64,000 nucleotides of DNA from M3007 sp031373665. GTDB taxonomy: Bacteria; Bacteroidota; Bacteroidia; Chitinophagales; Saprospiraceae. The notes under the pieces were generated by a model, which made no database searches, was not told the DNA's origin, and saw nothing but the letters and a program-made list of their open reading frames with translations. The stretch lies in assembly GCA_031373665.1 (NCBI GenBank), contig JANMMZ010000054.1, positions 36,760-100,759 on the forward strand, given 5' to 3'. Numbering within the stretch: position 1 is the first letter of the stretch; the number at the start of each line of letters is the position of its first letter. A program made the translations under genes and the position numbers. Below, piece after piece: positions 27,149 through 35,943 of the stretch.

Positions 27149-27352
27149 TTAATTTTCTTTGGACTATACATCTTTTCAGAGAATATGATGCAAATTTTAC
27201 ATTGTGATACCCGATTTTACTTCTAATTTGGCAAACTTAAAGGGATTTTAAAATCATGTGCAAGTCTTATATTGTTTTTCGCATAAAACTATTTTTTCTC
27301 CAAATTGTTATTCTAACTTACCTTCGCAACTACATTTTTAAGTTTAAAGTAT

Positions 27353-27964
27353 ATGAAAATTTTCTGCATAGGCCGCAACTATTCCGACCACGCGAAGGAG
27401 TTAAATAATCCGGTACCAACCGAGCCGCTCATCTTTATGAAGCCCAACACGGCTTTGTTATTGAACAATAGGCATTTTTATCACCCCGAATACAGTAAAA
27501 ATATCCATTACGAAGGAGAAATAGTACTGCGTGTTTGTAAAAATGGGAGATCGGTTCAGCCTGAGTTTGCTGATCGCTATATTGATGCGGTGGCTTTTGG
27601 TATTGATTTTACAGCCCGTGACTTGCAAGACAAGTTAAAAGCCAAGGGGCATCCATGGGAAATAGCCAAAGGATTTGACCGTTCTGCTCCTCTGAGCAGG
27701 TTCATCCCGATAGAAGAACTAAAAGATAAAAACCATATTGGTTTTCAACTGAAACAGAATGGGGTAGTGGTGCAAGATGGAAACACCGTAGATCTGATTT
27801 TTAACTTTGAAAGGCTGATCGTGGAAATATCAAAGTATTTCACAATTCAAAAAGGGGACTATATTTTTACGGGAACGCCTGCTGGAGTTGGGCCTATTGC
27901 TATCGGCGATACCTTAGAGGGTTTTATAGAAGGAGAGCAGTTACTTACTTGCCAAGTGCGGTAA
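27353..27964 (+). CDS. Fumarylacetoacetate hydrolase (FAH) family protein
   Basis: The protein has 203 residues, the short single-domain form. It starts MKIFCIGRNYSDHAKELNN and shows EPLIFMKPNTALL, the metal-binding Glu in HYEGEIVLRV, FGIDFTARDLQDKLK..GHPWEIAKGFD and GDYIFTGTPAGVGPI. These proteins hydrolyse or decarboxylate beta-diketo acids or act as acylpyruvases; oxaloacetate decarboxylation is another known role. The substrate is not deducible. Separated from tRNA-Glu, on the opposite strand, by a shared terminator. Confidence 0.93.
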   Translation: MKIFCIGRNYSDHAKELNNPVPTEPLIFMKPNTALLLNNRHFYHPEYSKNIHYEGEIVLRVCKNGRSVQPEFADRYIDAVAFGIDFTARDLQDKLKAKGHPWEIAKGFDRSAPLSRFIPIEELKDKNHIGFQLKQNGVVVQDGNTVDLIFNFERLIVEISKYFTIQKGDYIFTGTPAGVGPIAIGDTLEGFIEGEQLLTCQVR

Positions 27965-27970
27965 AAAACA

Positions 27971-28002
27971 AAAACCTTCCAGAACTGAATCTGAAAGGTT
28001 TT
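27971..28002. terminator. Bidirectional terminator between the FAH gene and tRNA-Glu
   Basis: AAAACCTTCCAG and CTGAAAGGTTTT pair around AACTGAAT-like loop sequence; A and T runs on both sides suit both directions. Confidence 0.8.
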
Positions 28003-28003
28003 G

Positions 28004-28075
28004 TAGTCCGTACGGGAATCGAACCCGTGTTTCATCCGTGAAAGGGACGTGTCCTAACCCCTAGACGAACGGACC
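28004..28075 (-). tRNA. tRNA-Glu (anticodon UUC)
   Basis: On the minus strand the cloverleaf folds fully: acceptor GGTCCGT with ACGGACT plus discriminator A, D-arm TCGTCTAGGGGTTAGGA, anticodon stem CGTCC/GGATG around CTTTCAC (anticodon TTC), and T-arm with GGGTTCGATTCCC. CCA is not encoded. Genes on both sides face away or toward it as single units. Confidence 0.97.
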
Positions 28076-28125
28076 ATTTGAAAATCTAAAAGCAGCCAAA
28101 AAGCCACATGTTTTCTAAAGCGGTG

Positions 28126-28157
28126 CAAAGATACTACCACTGAAATGAAACCACCAA
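28126..28157 (-). promoter_or_regulatory. Promoter for tRNA-Glu (TTG, 21 nt, TATCTTTG)
   Basis: Minus strand: TTG at 28157-28155, 21-nt spacer, TATCTTTG at 28133-28126, about 50 nt before the tRNA 5' end. Fits the Bacteroidota TTG/TAnnTTTG pattern in both boxes. Confidence 0.7.
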
Positions 28158-28189
28158 ATGTTTTAAGAAAAAAATGATTTTTTTTTCTT

Positions 28190-28197
28190 TATCTTTG
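28190..28197 (+). promoter_or_regulatory. Candidate promoter -7 box (TATCTTTG) for ornithine aminotransferase
   Basis: Exact TAnnTTTG, 72 nt before the start codon at 28270, divergent from the tRNA promoter. Confidence 0.6.
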
Positions 28198-28269
28198 TGG
28201 CAGATTTTAGAATTGCCGTCTATATAGCCTCTGCTGAACGACCATCAACCTATCATAAATAATAATAAA

Positions 28270-29517
28270 ATGCAAGTTTTAGATACTTTTACGACCACCT
28301 CCGCCGAATTGATAGAACTAGAAGATCACTACAATGCGCACAATTATCACCCACTCCCGGTAGTGCTTGACAGGGGAGAGGGCGTATATGTTTGGGATGT
28401 GGAAGGTAAACGATATTTTGACTTTTTATCTGCATACAGTGCTGTAAATCAAGGACATTGTCATCCAAGAATTATCAATGCTTTGATAGAGCAGGCACAA
28501 AAATTGACCCTCACGTCAAGGGCTTTTTATAATAGTCTATTGGGTACTTATGCCGAGTTCATTACCAATTACTTTGGTTATGACCGTGTATTGCCTATGA
28601 ATACAGGCGTTGAAGCCGTAGAAACGGCCATCAAGTTGTGTCGTAAATGGGGTTATCAAGTAAAGGGTATCCCTGAAGGACAGGCTAAAATTATTTTTGT
28701 CACCGGAAATTTTCACGGGCGCACATTGGGTGTAATTTCAGCCAGTTCTGATTCCTCTAGTCGCAAAGGGTTTGGCCCGTTTATGTCGGGTTATGAAATG
28801 ATCCCCTATAATGATCTAAAGGCTTTAGAACTTGCACTCCAAGATCCAAATGTGGCGGGTTTCTTATTTGAACCCATTCAAGGTGAAGCGGGTGTATTTG
28901 TGCCTGATGAAGACTATATCCCTAAGGCTTTTGACCTTTGTAAGCAACATCGTGTATTATTTATTGCCGATGAAGTACAAACAGGGGTAGCCCGTACGGG
29001 CAAATTACTTTGCTGCGATCATGCTGGGGTGCATCCCGATATGTTGATTCTAGGTAAAGCACTTTCAGGGGGCGTATTGCCAGTAAGTGCCGTACTATCT
29101 AGTGATGAAGTGATGCTTACCCTCAAGCCGGGCGAGCATGGATCTACCTTCGGTGGCAATCCCCTTGCTTGCGCGGTAGCGATGGAAGCCCTCAAAGTGG
29201 TAGCGGACGAAAATTTGGCTGAAAATGCAGAAAAACTAGGCCGCATTTTTAGGCATAGGATGGAACTTTTGCAGCAAAAACGCCCAGATATGATCACGTT
29301 TGTGCGCGGAAAAGGCTTGCTCAACGCCATCGGCATCAATGACAGCGAAACCAGCGAAACCGCTTGGAATATTTGTTTGGCAATGGCCGAAAATGGACTC
29401 ATCGCCAAGCCTACACACGGCAATATTATTCGATTTGCTCCACCTTTGGTGATGACCGAATCTCAGATGGACGAGTGCTGTAGTATTATTGAGCAGGTGA
29501 TTTTGAATTATGAATAG
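28270..29517 (+). CDS. rocD: Ornithine aminotransferase
   Basis: The protein has 415 residues and is a class III PLP aminotransferase. It has the ornithine-specific N-terminal pattern AHNYHPLPVVLDRGEGVYVWD, AYSAVNQGHCHPRI, MNTGVEAVETAIK, FHGRTLGVISAS, ADEVQTGVARTG, and the PLP lysine in LILGKALSGGVLPVSAVLS. The GSTFGGNPLACAVA motif completes the active site. It converts L-ornithine plus 2-oxoglutarate to glutamate-5-semialdehyde plus glutamate, in arginine catabolism or proline synthesis. The length and motifs match RocD/OAT rather than ArgD. Confidence 0.95.
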   Translation: MQVLDTFTTTSAELIELEDHYNAHNYHPLPVVLDRGEGVYVWDVEGKRYFDFLSAYSAVNQGHCHPRIINALIEQAQKLTLTSRAFYNSLLGTYAEFITNYFGYDRVLPMNTGVEAVETAIKLCRKWGYQVKGIPEGQAKIIFVTGNFHGRTLGVISASSDSSSRKGFGPFMSGYEMIPYNDLKALELALQDPNVAGFLFEPIQGEAGVFVPDEDYIPKAFDLCKQHRVLFIADEVQTGVARTGKLLCCDHAGVHPDMLILGKALSGGVLPVSAVLSSDEVMLTLKPGEHGSTFGGNPLACAVAMEALKVVADENLAENAEKLGRIFRHRMELLQQKRPDMITFVRGKGLLNAIGINDSETSETAWNICLAMAENGLIAKPTHGNIIRFAPPLVMTESQMDECCSIIEQVILNYE

Positions 29518-29604
29518 TGTGCTGCCCCCCAGCAACACGACCACAAATAAACGGGTAATAGATCGTCCCGATTTCGGGGCATAATATTTAATGGATAATA
29601 CTTA

Positions 29605-31638
29605 ATGGCAAAGAAGAACAAACCAACTTCAAGTCCTAACAGCAATGTTTCAGGGGCTGCGGTAGCATTAAGCCCAGCCTTGGGGCTTCCTTCCTTTTTT
29701 ACCAACATCCCTATGCAGACGTTGTTGCTGCTTTTATTGTCGGTATTATTGTATGCCAATACATTGACACACGGGTTTGTCTTGGACGACTTCATGGTCA
29801 TTAAGAAAAACACCTTTACCCAACAGGGTTTTGCTGGTTTACCGGGTATATTATCCAAAGATTCTTTTTGGGGCTTTTTTGATGCTATGAAAGAAGATCC
29901 CAAGCAGTTGTTGGTGACGGGTGGCCGTTATCGGCCCTTGTCTTTGGTGGTTTTTGCTATCATTTGGCAGATATTTGGTGAAAATCCCTTTGTTTTTCAC
30001 TTCATGACGATATTGGCATACGCACTCACGGGTGTCATGCTGTACCACTTGTTAATCCTGATGATGCGCCCTCGGTTTGGCGATTCTTTTGCCCAACTTT
30101 TTGCTTGGATCGCTTCGGTACTTTTTATTTGCCATCCATTGCACACAGAAGTTACAGCAAATATAAAAGGTTGCGATGAAATTTTCTCTTTGTTTGGTAG
30201 CCTCGCGGCTACCTATTTTGCATTTAAGGCTTGGGATAGTGGGCTCAAAAAAGATTGGATTTTATCCATTGTCTGTTTCTTTTTGGCTTGTATGTCTAAA
30301 GAAAATGCGGTTACTTTTTTGGTTGTCGTACCGATGGCTATTTGGTTTTTTAGGGACAACAGAACCCAAGAAACCATAGGTCATGGCTCTATTTTGGCTG
30401 GGTTATTTGGTGCTTTTGTTGTGTTTTTTGTGCTGCGTGGTCAGGCTTTGGATTGGCAATTTGGCAATGAGGCTCCCTTCGAGCCAATGAACAATCCTTT
30501 CATCAAAATAGAAGGCAATCAATGGGTGCCCTTTGCGCACACTGAAAAATTGGCTACCGTATTTTATACCCTTGGTAAATATGTATTGCTGCTCTTTATT
30601 CCGCACCCTTTGACCCACGATTATTACCCCCGTCAAATTGCCATCCTCAATTTTACCAATATTGGTTCTGTTTTGAGTCTAGTCCTGTATTTTGGACTCG
30701 GTGTTTATGCTATATTGGGTATCAAAAAGCGGGATATCGTTCGGTTTGGAATCCTGTATTACCTGATTACATTGAGTTTGGTGTCCAATTTGATTTTTTC
30801 AGTCGGTACCTTGATGAACGAACGATTTTTGTTCATGCCCTCGGTCGGCTTCTGTATAATTGTTGCGGCCTTGCTGATCCAATTGTTCAAACGTGGCGGA
30901 GCGATTGCTTGGACTATTCCAGTTTTGATCACCACGGTGGTAGCCGCCTTGTTTTCTTATAAAACGATTACTAGAAACCCTGTTTGGCGCGATAATGACA
31001 CCTTATTTATAACAGATGTCAAAACCTCGACTCGGAGCGCCAAAGCCCATGATGATGCTGGCGGTATTTTTTTCAATCATGCTTCTGCTGAAAAAGATGA
31101 AGCCAAGAAAAAGGAACTTTTAGTGACGGCCATCGCACATTTTGATACGGCTTTGAGTATGCATCCCCGATATCGCCATGCTTTAATGCACAGAGCGGCT
31201 TCCTATCATTTGCAAAAAAATCATGATAAATCAGTTGCCGAATACCGCAATATCCTGACATATTTCCCCGGTGATCAAAAAGTGATGGAGGCTTTGGCCT
31301 TGGCACTGAAAGAATACGGGCGGAACAAAGGCAATCAGCAGAGCAACCCAGAAGCAGCCGGTAAGGCACTTCAAGAGGCATTTTTGCTTAACCCTACCGA
31401 TCCTCAACTGGCTTGGCTAGTTGGCGTATCCTATGCTAAGCAAAATAAATTTCCCGAAGCCATTGAGTGGTTTTCAAAAGCCGTGGATATGAAGCCAGAT
31501 AATGCTGGGTACGTTTATGATCTTGGTACGGCTCATTACAGATCGGGCAATGTAGCCAAAGGCACAGAATATTATGCAAAGGCAAATGTATTGAACCCTA
31601 AAATCGGAGAAAGTAGGGGACAGCCGGCTAAAGAGTGA
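29605..31638 (+). CDS. TMTC-like membrane protein with C-terminal TPR repeats
   Basis: The protein has 677 residues. About ten membrane helices occupy residues 30-465, with an early lumenal/periplasmic loop FVLDDFMVIKKN and the family pattern HPLHTEVTANIKGCDEIFSL plus CMSKENAVTF. These are typical of TMTC/PMT-type O-mannosyltransferase-like proteins. From about 480 a soluble tail with at least three TPR units follows (ALMHRAASYHLQKNHDKSVAEY; LAWLVGVSYAKQNKFPEAIEW; AGYVYDLGTAHYRSG). A role in protein glycosylation is inferred from the family. It follows rocD by 87 nt and may share its transcript. Confidence 0.85.
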   Translation: MAKKNKPTSSPNSNVSGAAVALSPALGLPSFFTNIPMQTLLLLLLSVLLYANTLTHGFVLDDFMVIKKNTFTQQGFAGLPGILSKDSFWGFFDAMKEDPKQLLVTGGRYRPLSLVVFAIIWQIFGENPFVFHFMTILAYALTGVMLYHLLILMMRPRFGDSFAQLFAWIASVLFICHPLHTEVTANIKGCDEIFSLFGSLAATYFAFKAWDSGLKKDWILSIVCFFLACMSKENAVTFLVVVPMAIWFFRDNRTQETIGHGSILAGLFGAFVVFFVLRGQALDWQFGNEAPFEPMNNPFIKIEGNQWVPFAHTEKLATVFYTLGKYVLLLFIPHPLTHDYYPRQIAILNFTNIGSVLSLVLYFGLGVYAILGIKKRDIVRFGILYYLITLSLVSNLIFSVGTLMNERFLFMPSVGFCIIVAALLIQLFKRGGAIAWTIPVLITTVVAALFSYKTITRNPVWRDNDTLFITDVKTSTRSAKAHDDAGGIFFNHASAEKDEAKKKELLVTAIAHFDTALSMHPRYRHALMHRAASYHLQKNHDKSVAEYRNILTYFPGDQKVMEALALALKEYGRNKGNQQSNPEAAGKALQEAFLLNPTDPQLAWLVGVSYAKQNKFPEAIEWFSKAVDMKPDNAGYVYDLGTAHYRSGNVAKGTEYYAKANVLNPKIGESRGQPAKE

Positions 31639-31653
31639 TTCAAAAAGTAGGGG

Positions 31654-33237
31654 CTAAAAATTAAATGCCTTCCCTTTTTTTACAAATACTTTTCCGCCTG
31701 TACTCACCAACTTAACCTGATTAAAATTCTCTGTCGGGAAGAAAATATCGGTCATTACCACCGATCCATCATCGGCAAATAGTTCGCAAGAAGCAACATC
31801 GAAATACAGATGCATTTTCAGGGTTTCATCCTTGTTTATTCGCGGTGCAGGGTGGTGTTTTTGGGCAAATTTGTCCGAAAACCCTTGGTTGCCAGCTTTG
31901 GTGCGGTCGCTATAAAATTCATTTTTTGCGGCATCAAAACCCACCCGGTATGCTTCGCCTTTGGTATTAGAAACCACGATCGCGAACTCCGTTTTTGAGT
32001 TGTCTGTCAATTCAATTTCAAGATCTAGTTCAAAAGTTGGCCGAGATAGACCATATTTCGTTGTCAAATCTAAACTACCCGTAAGTTCCTGATTTTCAAT
32101 GGAAATCGGTTTGCCTCGAAGGATTTGCAGCTCTTTAACGGGCTCTGATAAAATGTGGTATCCGGCAGGTAACTTTTTCAGAATCAGTTCACGGGGCAGT
32201 GTCATGGCACTGCGCCATTTTTCGGTGGGTACTACTTGTGCATAATCCCAATTGGACATCCAGCCAATAAATAGCCGCCGCCCGTCAGATTTAGGTACAT
32301 CAGACCAAGTAACCCCAGCGTAATTGTCGCGGCCCCAATCGAGCCACTGAGCGTTTCCGTTTTTGACGGTCGTTTCAAAGTTTTTATCCAAAACAAAGTT
32401 TGTGCCATCAAAATCGCCTACAAAATACTGGGTTCCAGAACCGCCATTGGCCGATCCCGGATTTAGGCTTTGGAGCAGTACCCATTTGGTTTCATTGGTG
32501 TCATTGATTGTCATTGGGAAAAAATCAGGGCATTCCCATACGCCGCCGTGCGCCCCGTATGCTTTACCAAAATCGCTCAAATGCGTCCAGTCTTTCAGAT
32601 TTTTGGATGCCCAAAACATCACATGGTCGTGTGCCGCAAATACCATCAGCCATTGTTGGTGTGCCTCATCCCAGATCACTTTAGGGTCACGGAAATCATG
32701 AATTTTGTCGGTATTGGGGATGACAGGATTACCTGCGTACTTCGTCCAAGTGCGGCCACGGTCGTTGCTGTATGCAATGCTTTGGTACTGAAAGTCGTGT
32801 CTTCCTGCCTTCTCACCCGCCATCAGGTGTTGAGTAAAAATAGCCACCAAAGGTGGTTTTCCGTTTTTGCCAAAACCGCTCGTGTTTTTCCAGTCCACAA
32901 CCGTACTGCCTGAAAAAATCAACCCCAGCGAATCAGGATACAAAGCAATGGGCAGGTGCTCCCAGTTGACCATATTTTTACTCACGGCATGACCCCAGTG
33001 CATGGGTCCCCAAACCGTGGCTTCGGGGTAATACTGATAAAAAAGGTGGTATTCGCCTTCATAAAAAACCATCCCATTGGGATCGTTCATCCAATGGGAT
33101 GGAGGCGTAAAGTGGAAAAGCGGGCGGTGTAGTTCGGTTGTTTGAGTGTATGATTTTGGCACAGTTTTGCAGGAAAAAAGGCTCAAAATTAATAAGATAT
33201 AGTAGAAAGACTTTGGATTTATAATTGTGCATTGCAT
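31654..33237 (-). CDS. Glycoside hydrolase family 32 lipoprotein (levanase/invertase/inulinase-like)
   Basis: The protein has 527 residues. A lipoprotein signal (YYILLILSLFSC) precedes the catalytic five-bladed propeller. The GH32 motif is HWMNDPNGMVFYEGEYHLF, with the nucleophile Asp in WMNDPNG. The transition-state motif FRDPK lies in HDFRDPKVIWDE, and the acid/base Glu in WECPDFFPM. A C-terminal beta-sandwich module with LHLYFDVASCELFADDG, as in family 32, follows. It is expected to release fructose from fructans or sucrose at the cell surface. No fructose transporter or SusC/D pair is next to it, which is unusual for a fructan locus. Confidence 0.94.
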   Translation of the reverse strand: MQCTIINPKSFYYILLILSLFSCKTVPKSYTQTTELHRPLFHFTPPSHWMNDPNGMVFYEGEYHLFYQYYPEATVWGPMHWGHAVSKNMVNWEHLPIALYPDSLGLIFSGSTVVDWKNTSGFGKNGKPPLVAIFTQHLMAGEKAGRHDFQYQSIAYSNDRGRTWTKYAGNPVIPNTDKIHDFRDPKVIWDEAHQQWLMVFAAHDHVMFWASKNLKDWTHLSDFGKAYGAHGGVWECPDFFPMTINDTNETKWVLLQSLNPGSANGGSGTQYFVGDFDGTNFVLDKNFETTVKNGNAQWLDWGRDNYAGVTWSDVPKSDGRRLFIGWMSNWDYAQVVPTEKWRSAMTLPRELILKKLPAGYHILSEPVKELQILRGKPISIENQELTGSLDLTTKYGLSRPTFELDLEIELTDNSKTEFAIVVSNTKGEAYRVGFDAAKNEFYSDRTKAGNQGFSDKFAQKHHPAPRINKDETLKMHLYFDVASCELFADDGSVVMTDIFFPTENFNQVKLVSTGGKVFVKKGKAFNF

Positions 33238-33288
33238 AATTTCACCGTTACTAAGACATATTGTGAATAAGGGTTTTACTAGATAATA

Positions 33289-34257
33289 CTAATGCTCTAC
33301 CGCCAGCAAAATTTTACCAAATTGCTCGCCTTGCTCCATTCTAGTCATGGCCTCATTTCCCGCTTCCAAGGCATAGACCTTATCCACGATAGGTATGATT
33401 TCGTGTTTTGCCACAAACTGAAGCATGGCCTCAAATTCGAGGGGCGTACCCATAGTAGATCCCAATAGGCTGATCTGTTTCCAAAATACGGGTTGCAGAC
33501 TGAGACCATTTACCTTACCTTGGGTAGCACCAAAGAACCCTATTCGTGCGCCAGGATTACAAAGGTTTGGTAGCATTGCGAACCCATCGCCTCCAGCCGA
33601 ATCTATGATAATATCAAATCCATTGGCCATTGATTTGAGTTTTTTATCCCAGCCTTCATCACGGTAGTTTACGCCGTCTTTTGCTCCAAGTGCTATGGCT
33701 TTTTCAATTTTAGTGCTGCTGCTAGAAGTGACAAATACTTCTAATCCTAAGGCCACCGAGAATTGGAGGGCAGCCAATGCCACCCCTCCTCCAATCCCAG
33801 TAATCAATACTTTATCACTGCTACGCACACCACATTTTGTAAACAATGTTCGCCAAGCCGTAAGCCCTGCCAAGGGTAAGGCTGCTGCTTGAGTCCAATC
33901 AAGGTGGTCGGGCATAGGGTAGATATTTTCAGTTGGTATCTTTATCAATTCAGCAAAAGTACCATTGTCGGGCATCCCCAATACCCTAAAATTTTTGCCT
34001 TGTACTTGTGGCGTGTTGCCCCATTCCAAGGCTGGATAGATAACCACTTTTTTGCCGTTTACTTCCCCCGCTCCGTCGGAACCTAAGATAACCGGATAGG
34101 TGATACCAGCGTACAGACCTTTGGTGATAAATACATCGCGATGGTTGAGTGCAGCCGCTTTGATAGTCACCAAGGTTTCGCCTGACCCCGGTTGGGGATC
34201 GGGTAGAAGTGTCCATTCAAGGGGTTGGTGTAGAGCCGTGAGAGAAAGTGCGCGCAT
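33289..34257 (-). CDS. Zinc-independent MDR-family NADPH:quinone oxidoreductase-like protein
   Basis: The protein has 322 residues. The GroES-like N-domain has ALNHRDVFITKGLYAGITYPVILGSDGAGEV, the family signature; the central zinc Cys/His set of alcohol dehydrogenases is not apparent. The Rossmann domain carries KVLITGIGGGVALAALQFSVALG and an Asp in IIIDSAGGDGF. Members reduce quinones or enoyl compounds with NADPH. The gene lies 9 nt after the DUF1573 gene in the same direction, suggesting one transcript. Confidence 0.9.
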   Translation of the reverse strand: MRALSLTALHQPLEWTLLPDPQPGSGETLVTIKAAALNHRDVFITKGLYAGITYPVILGSDGAGEVNGKKVVIYPALEWGNTPQVQGKNFRVLGMPDNGTFAELIKIPTENIYPMPDHLDWTQAAALPLAGLTAWRTLFTKCGVRSSDKVLITGIGGGVALAALQFSVALGLEVFVTSSSSTKIEKAIALGAKDGVNYRDEGWDKKLKSMANGFDIIIDSAGGDGFAMLPNLCNPGARIGFFGATQGKVNGLSLQPVFWKQISLLGSTMGTPLEFEAMLQFVAKHEIIPIVDKVYALEAGNEAMTRMEQGEQFGKILLAVEH

Positions 34258-34266
34258 GGGTGGGTT

Positions 34267-34743
34267 TTATTTTTCGTTGACAATACCTGTCACCGTCACC
34301 TTGCTTTCACTAGGGTAGGTATTGGCTTTCACAGTAATAACTTTTGATTGAGCCAAGTGCTTGCCTTCGGTATTGAAACGGGCATTGATTTCGCCTGTGC
34401 CACCTGGAGCAATCGGATCTTTTGGCCAATCTGGCACTGTACAACCGCAGGTTGACCGTGCATTTTGAATAATCAACGGCACTTTGCCTGTATTCGTGAA
34501 TTTGAAGGAGTGGGTTACAATGGTACCTTCCTTCACTTCACCGAAGTTAAATACCGCCTCTTCAAATATCATCCGAGCCAACAAATTGGTATCGCCCACT
34601 TCTTCGGCACTGGCTGGATTGCGGATCATATCTGCATTGTTCGCAGTAGGGTCAGTGATTTCTTTCACGCCCTCTTTAGCATCATTCTTGCATGATTGCC
34701 AGCAAAAAACGGCTAGGGTTAGTAATAAAATGTAATTTTTCAT
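34267..34743 (-). CDS. DUF1573 lipoprotein
   Basis: The protein has 158 residues. The lipoprotein signal ends LAVFCWQSC (lipid Cys17). The DUF1573 domain has FNFGEVKEGTIVTHSFKFTN, the RSTCGCTVPDWPKDPIAPG motif and INARFNTEGK; the fold is an Ig-like ASPM-SPD2-Hydin type. Function is unknown, though the family is very widespread in Bacteroidota envelopes. Upstream of the MDR oxidoreductase. Confidence 0.92.
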   Translation of the reverse strand: MKNYILLLTLAVFCWQSCKNDAKEGVKEITDPTANNADMIRNPASAEEVGDTNLLARMIFEEAVFNFGEVKEGTIVTHSFKFTNTGKVPLIIQNARSTCGCTVPDWPKDPIAPGGTGEINARFNTEGKHLAQSKVITVKANTYPSESKVTVTGIVNEK

Positions 34744-34775
34744 GAAAATGTATGAATTTTATTGATGTATTATGT

Positions 34776-35786
34776 TTAATTTTTGTTCATCGGAATAACC
34801 ATTTGATCGTACGACCCTAGGAGAACCAATGGGATATTGTCCGATTTTGTTTTTTTAATCAAAAATGTCATAGCATTTTCGATATCATCTGCCCCATTTG
34901 GTTGGGCTGTAAGGGGTTTAGAAAGTGGTTTGGTGAAACTGTCCCAATGGATAGGAACGACCATTTTGGCCTGAGTCGTTTGAATGGTTTGTTGGTAGTA
35001 TTGGTTTTGAAATGCTTCGTCTTGTTTTCCAAGTATGGCTATGCCTAAGAAAAAAACATCGGTTGGGTATTTTTCAAGCGCTTTATTTATAAAATTGGTG
35101 CTGGCTTTCACCATCATGCGCTGTTGGCCTTGTTTTATATAAAAATCAAAAGTGCCACCTTCCACAAATTTTTTGATTCGGGCAGGTTGTTTCAATGGTT
35201 TTTCAATGTTTGGATGATCGGGATTGGTTTCCTGTTTCATACCCAGTACTTTGAATGGTGGCGTATGTTTAGAGTGGAGTACGATCACCTCAAAATCGCC
35301 AATTTTTAGTGTTTTATCTGGCTCATATAGGCGCATTTGAGCCTCTGCAAGTCCGGCACCCCTTCCAATATTTAAGGTAGAGCCAGATCCATACAAGATC
35401 GCACCTGTCATTTGGGCTATGTAAGGCGCATCCATAGCATGATCATAATGCGAATGGCATACAAAAATAGCCCTCAAACGATCAATTTTTTCTTTTTTCA
35501 AAATGGCTCTTATGAGCGAAGTGTCGGCTTTTACTTTTCCAAAACCAATTTTCAAAATGGAGGGTCGCGTCACAAAGCCGTCTATCAATATTTGGTCAGT
35601 GCCATTGTCAAATAACAGGGAAGATGTGCCGAAAAAAGTCACTTTTACACCTCCCGATGGAATACTCCCTTGGGGCTGAGGCAAAAAATAGGCCTCATAG
35701 TCACTCATGTCGGCACTTGGCTTAAAGACAGTGCAGGCAATTGAGATCAAAATAAAACATAGAAAAAGAAGATAACTTATTTTCAT
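34776..35786 (-). CDS. Metallo-beta-lactamase-fold hydrolase (UlaG-like), lipoprotein
   Basis: The protein has 336 residues. The signal ends FILISIAC (lipid Cys18). The metal motif HSHYDHAMD is near residue 110 with VTFFGTSSLLFDNG before it, the UlaG/YtnP-type opening. Further His residues lie in VIVLHSKHTPPF and VVPIHWDSF. It is probably a Zn/Mn-dependent hydrolase at the membrane; the substrate is unknown. A consensus -7 box sits six bases before the ATG. Confidence 0.88.
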   Translation of the reverse strand: MKISYLLFLCFILISIACTVFKPSADMSDYEAYFLPQPQGSIPSGGVKVTFFGTSSLLFDNGTDQILIDGFVTRPSILKIGFGKVKADTSLIRAILKKEKIDRLRAIFVCHSHYDHAMDAPYIAQMTGAILYGSGSTLNIGRGAGLAEAQMRLYEPDKTLKIGDFEVIVLHSKHTPPFKVLGMKQETNPDHPNIEKPLKQPARIKKFVEGGTFDFYIKQGQQRMMVKASTNFINKALEKYPTDVFFLGIAILGKQDEAFQNQYYQQTIQTTQAKMVVPIHWDSFTKPLSKPLTAQPNGADDIENAMTFLIKKTKSDNIPLVLLGSYDQMVIPMNKN

Positions 35787-35791
35787 GGAGG

Positions 35792-35799
35792 CAAAGGTA
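35792..35799 (-). promoter_or_regulatory. Candidate -7 box (TACCTTTG) immediately before the hydrolase start
   Basis: Exact consensus on the minus strand ending 5 nt before the ATG at 35786. A start site about 5-8 nt downstream would make a nearly leaderless mRNA. No -33 TTG at normal spacing. Confidence 0.45.
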
Positions 35800-35875
35800 A
35801 CATTATTTGAATTGTTACTATTAAGCCTTGGGTTTTGATTAACAAAGTAGAACTAAATGATTGAGATTGCCAATG

Positions 35876-35916
35876 AAAATGTCGCCACACCAAATAAATC
35901 AGTGGGCGACATTTTT
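35876..35916 (-). terminator. Terminator after the DUF1501 gene
   Basis: AAATGTCGCC and GGCGACATTT pair around about 17 nt, with A-runs to the left on the plus strand (T-run for a minus-strand transcript). It lies 28 nt after the stop of the DUF1501 gene. Confidence 0.75.
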
Positions 35917-35943
35917 ATTAATATTTGAAATGCAGCAGTGTTT

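Noticed and set aside
29561..29579. CCCGA TT TCGGG hairpin before the TMTC-like gene as a REP
   Set aside because: Only a 5-bp stem and no second hairpin; may be a weak terminator or chance.
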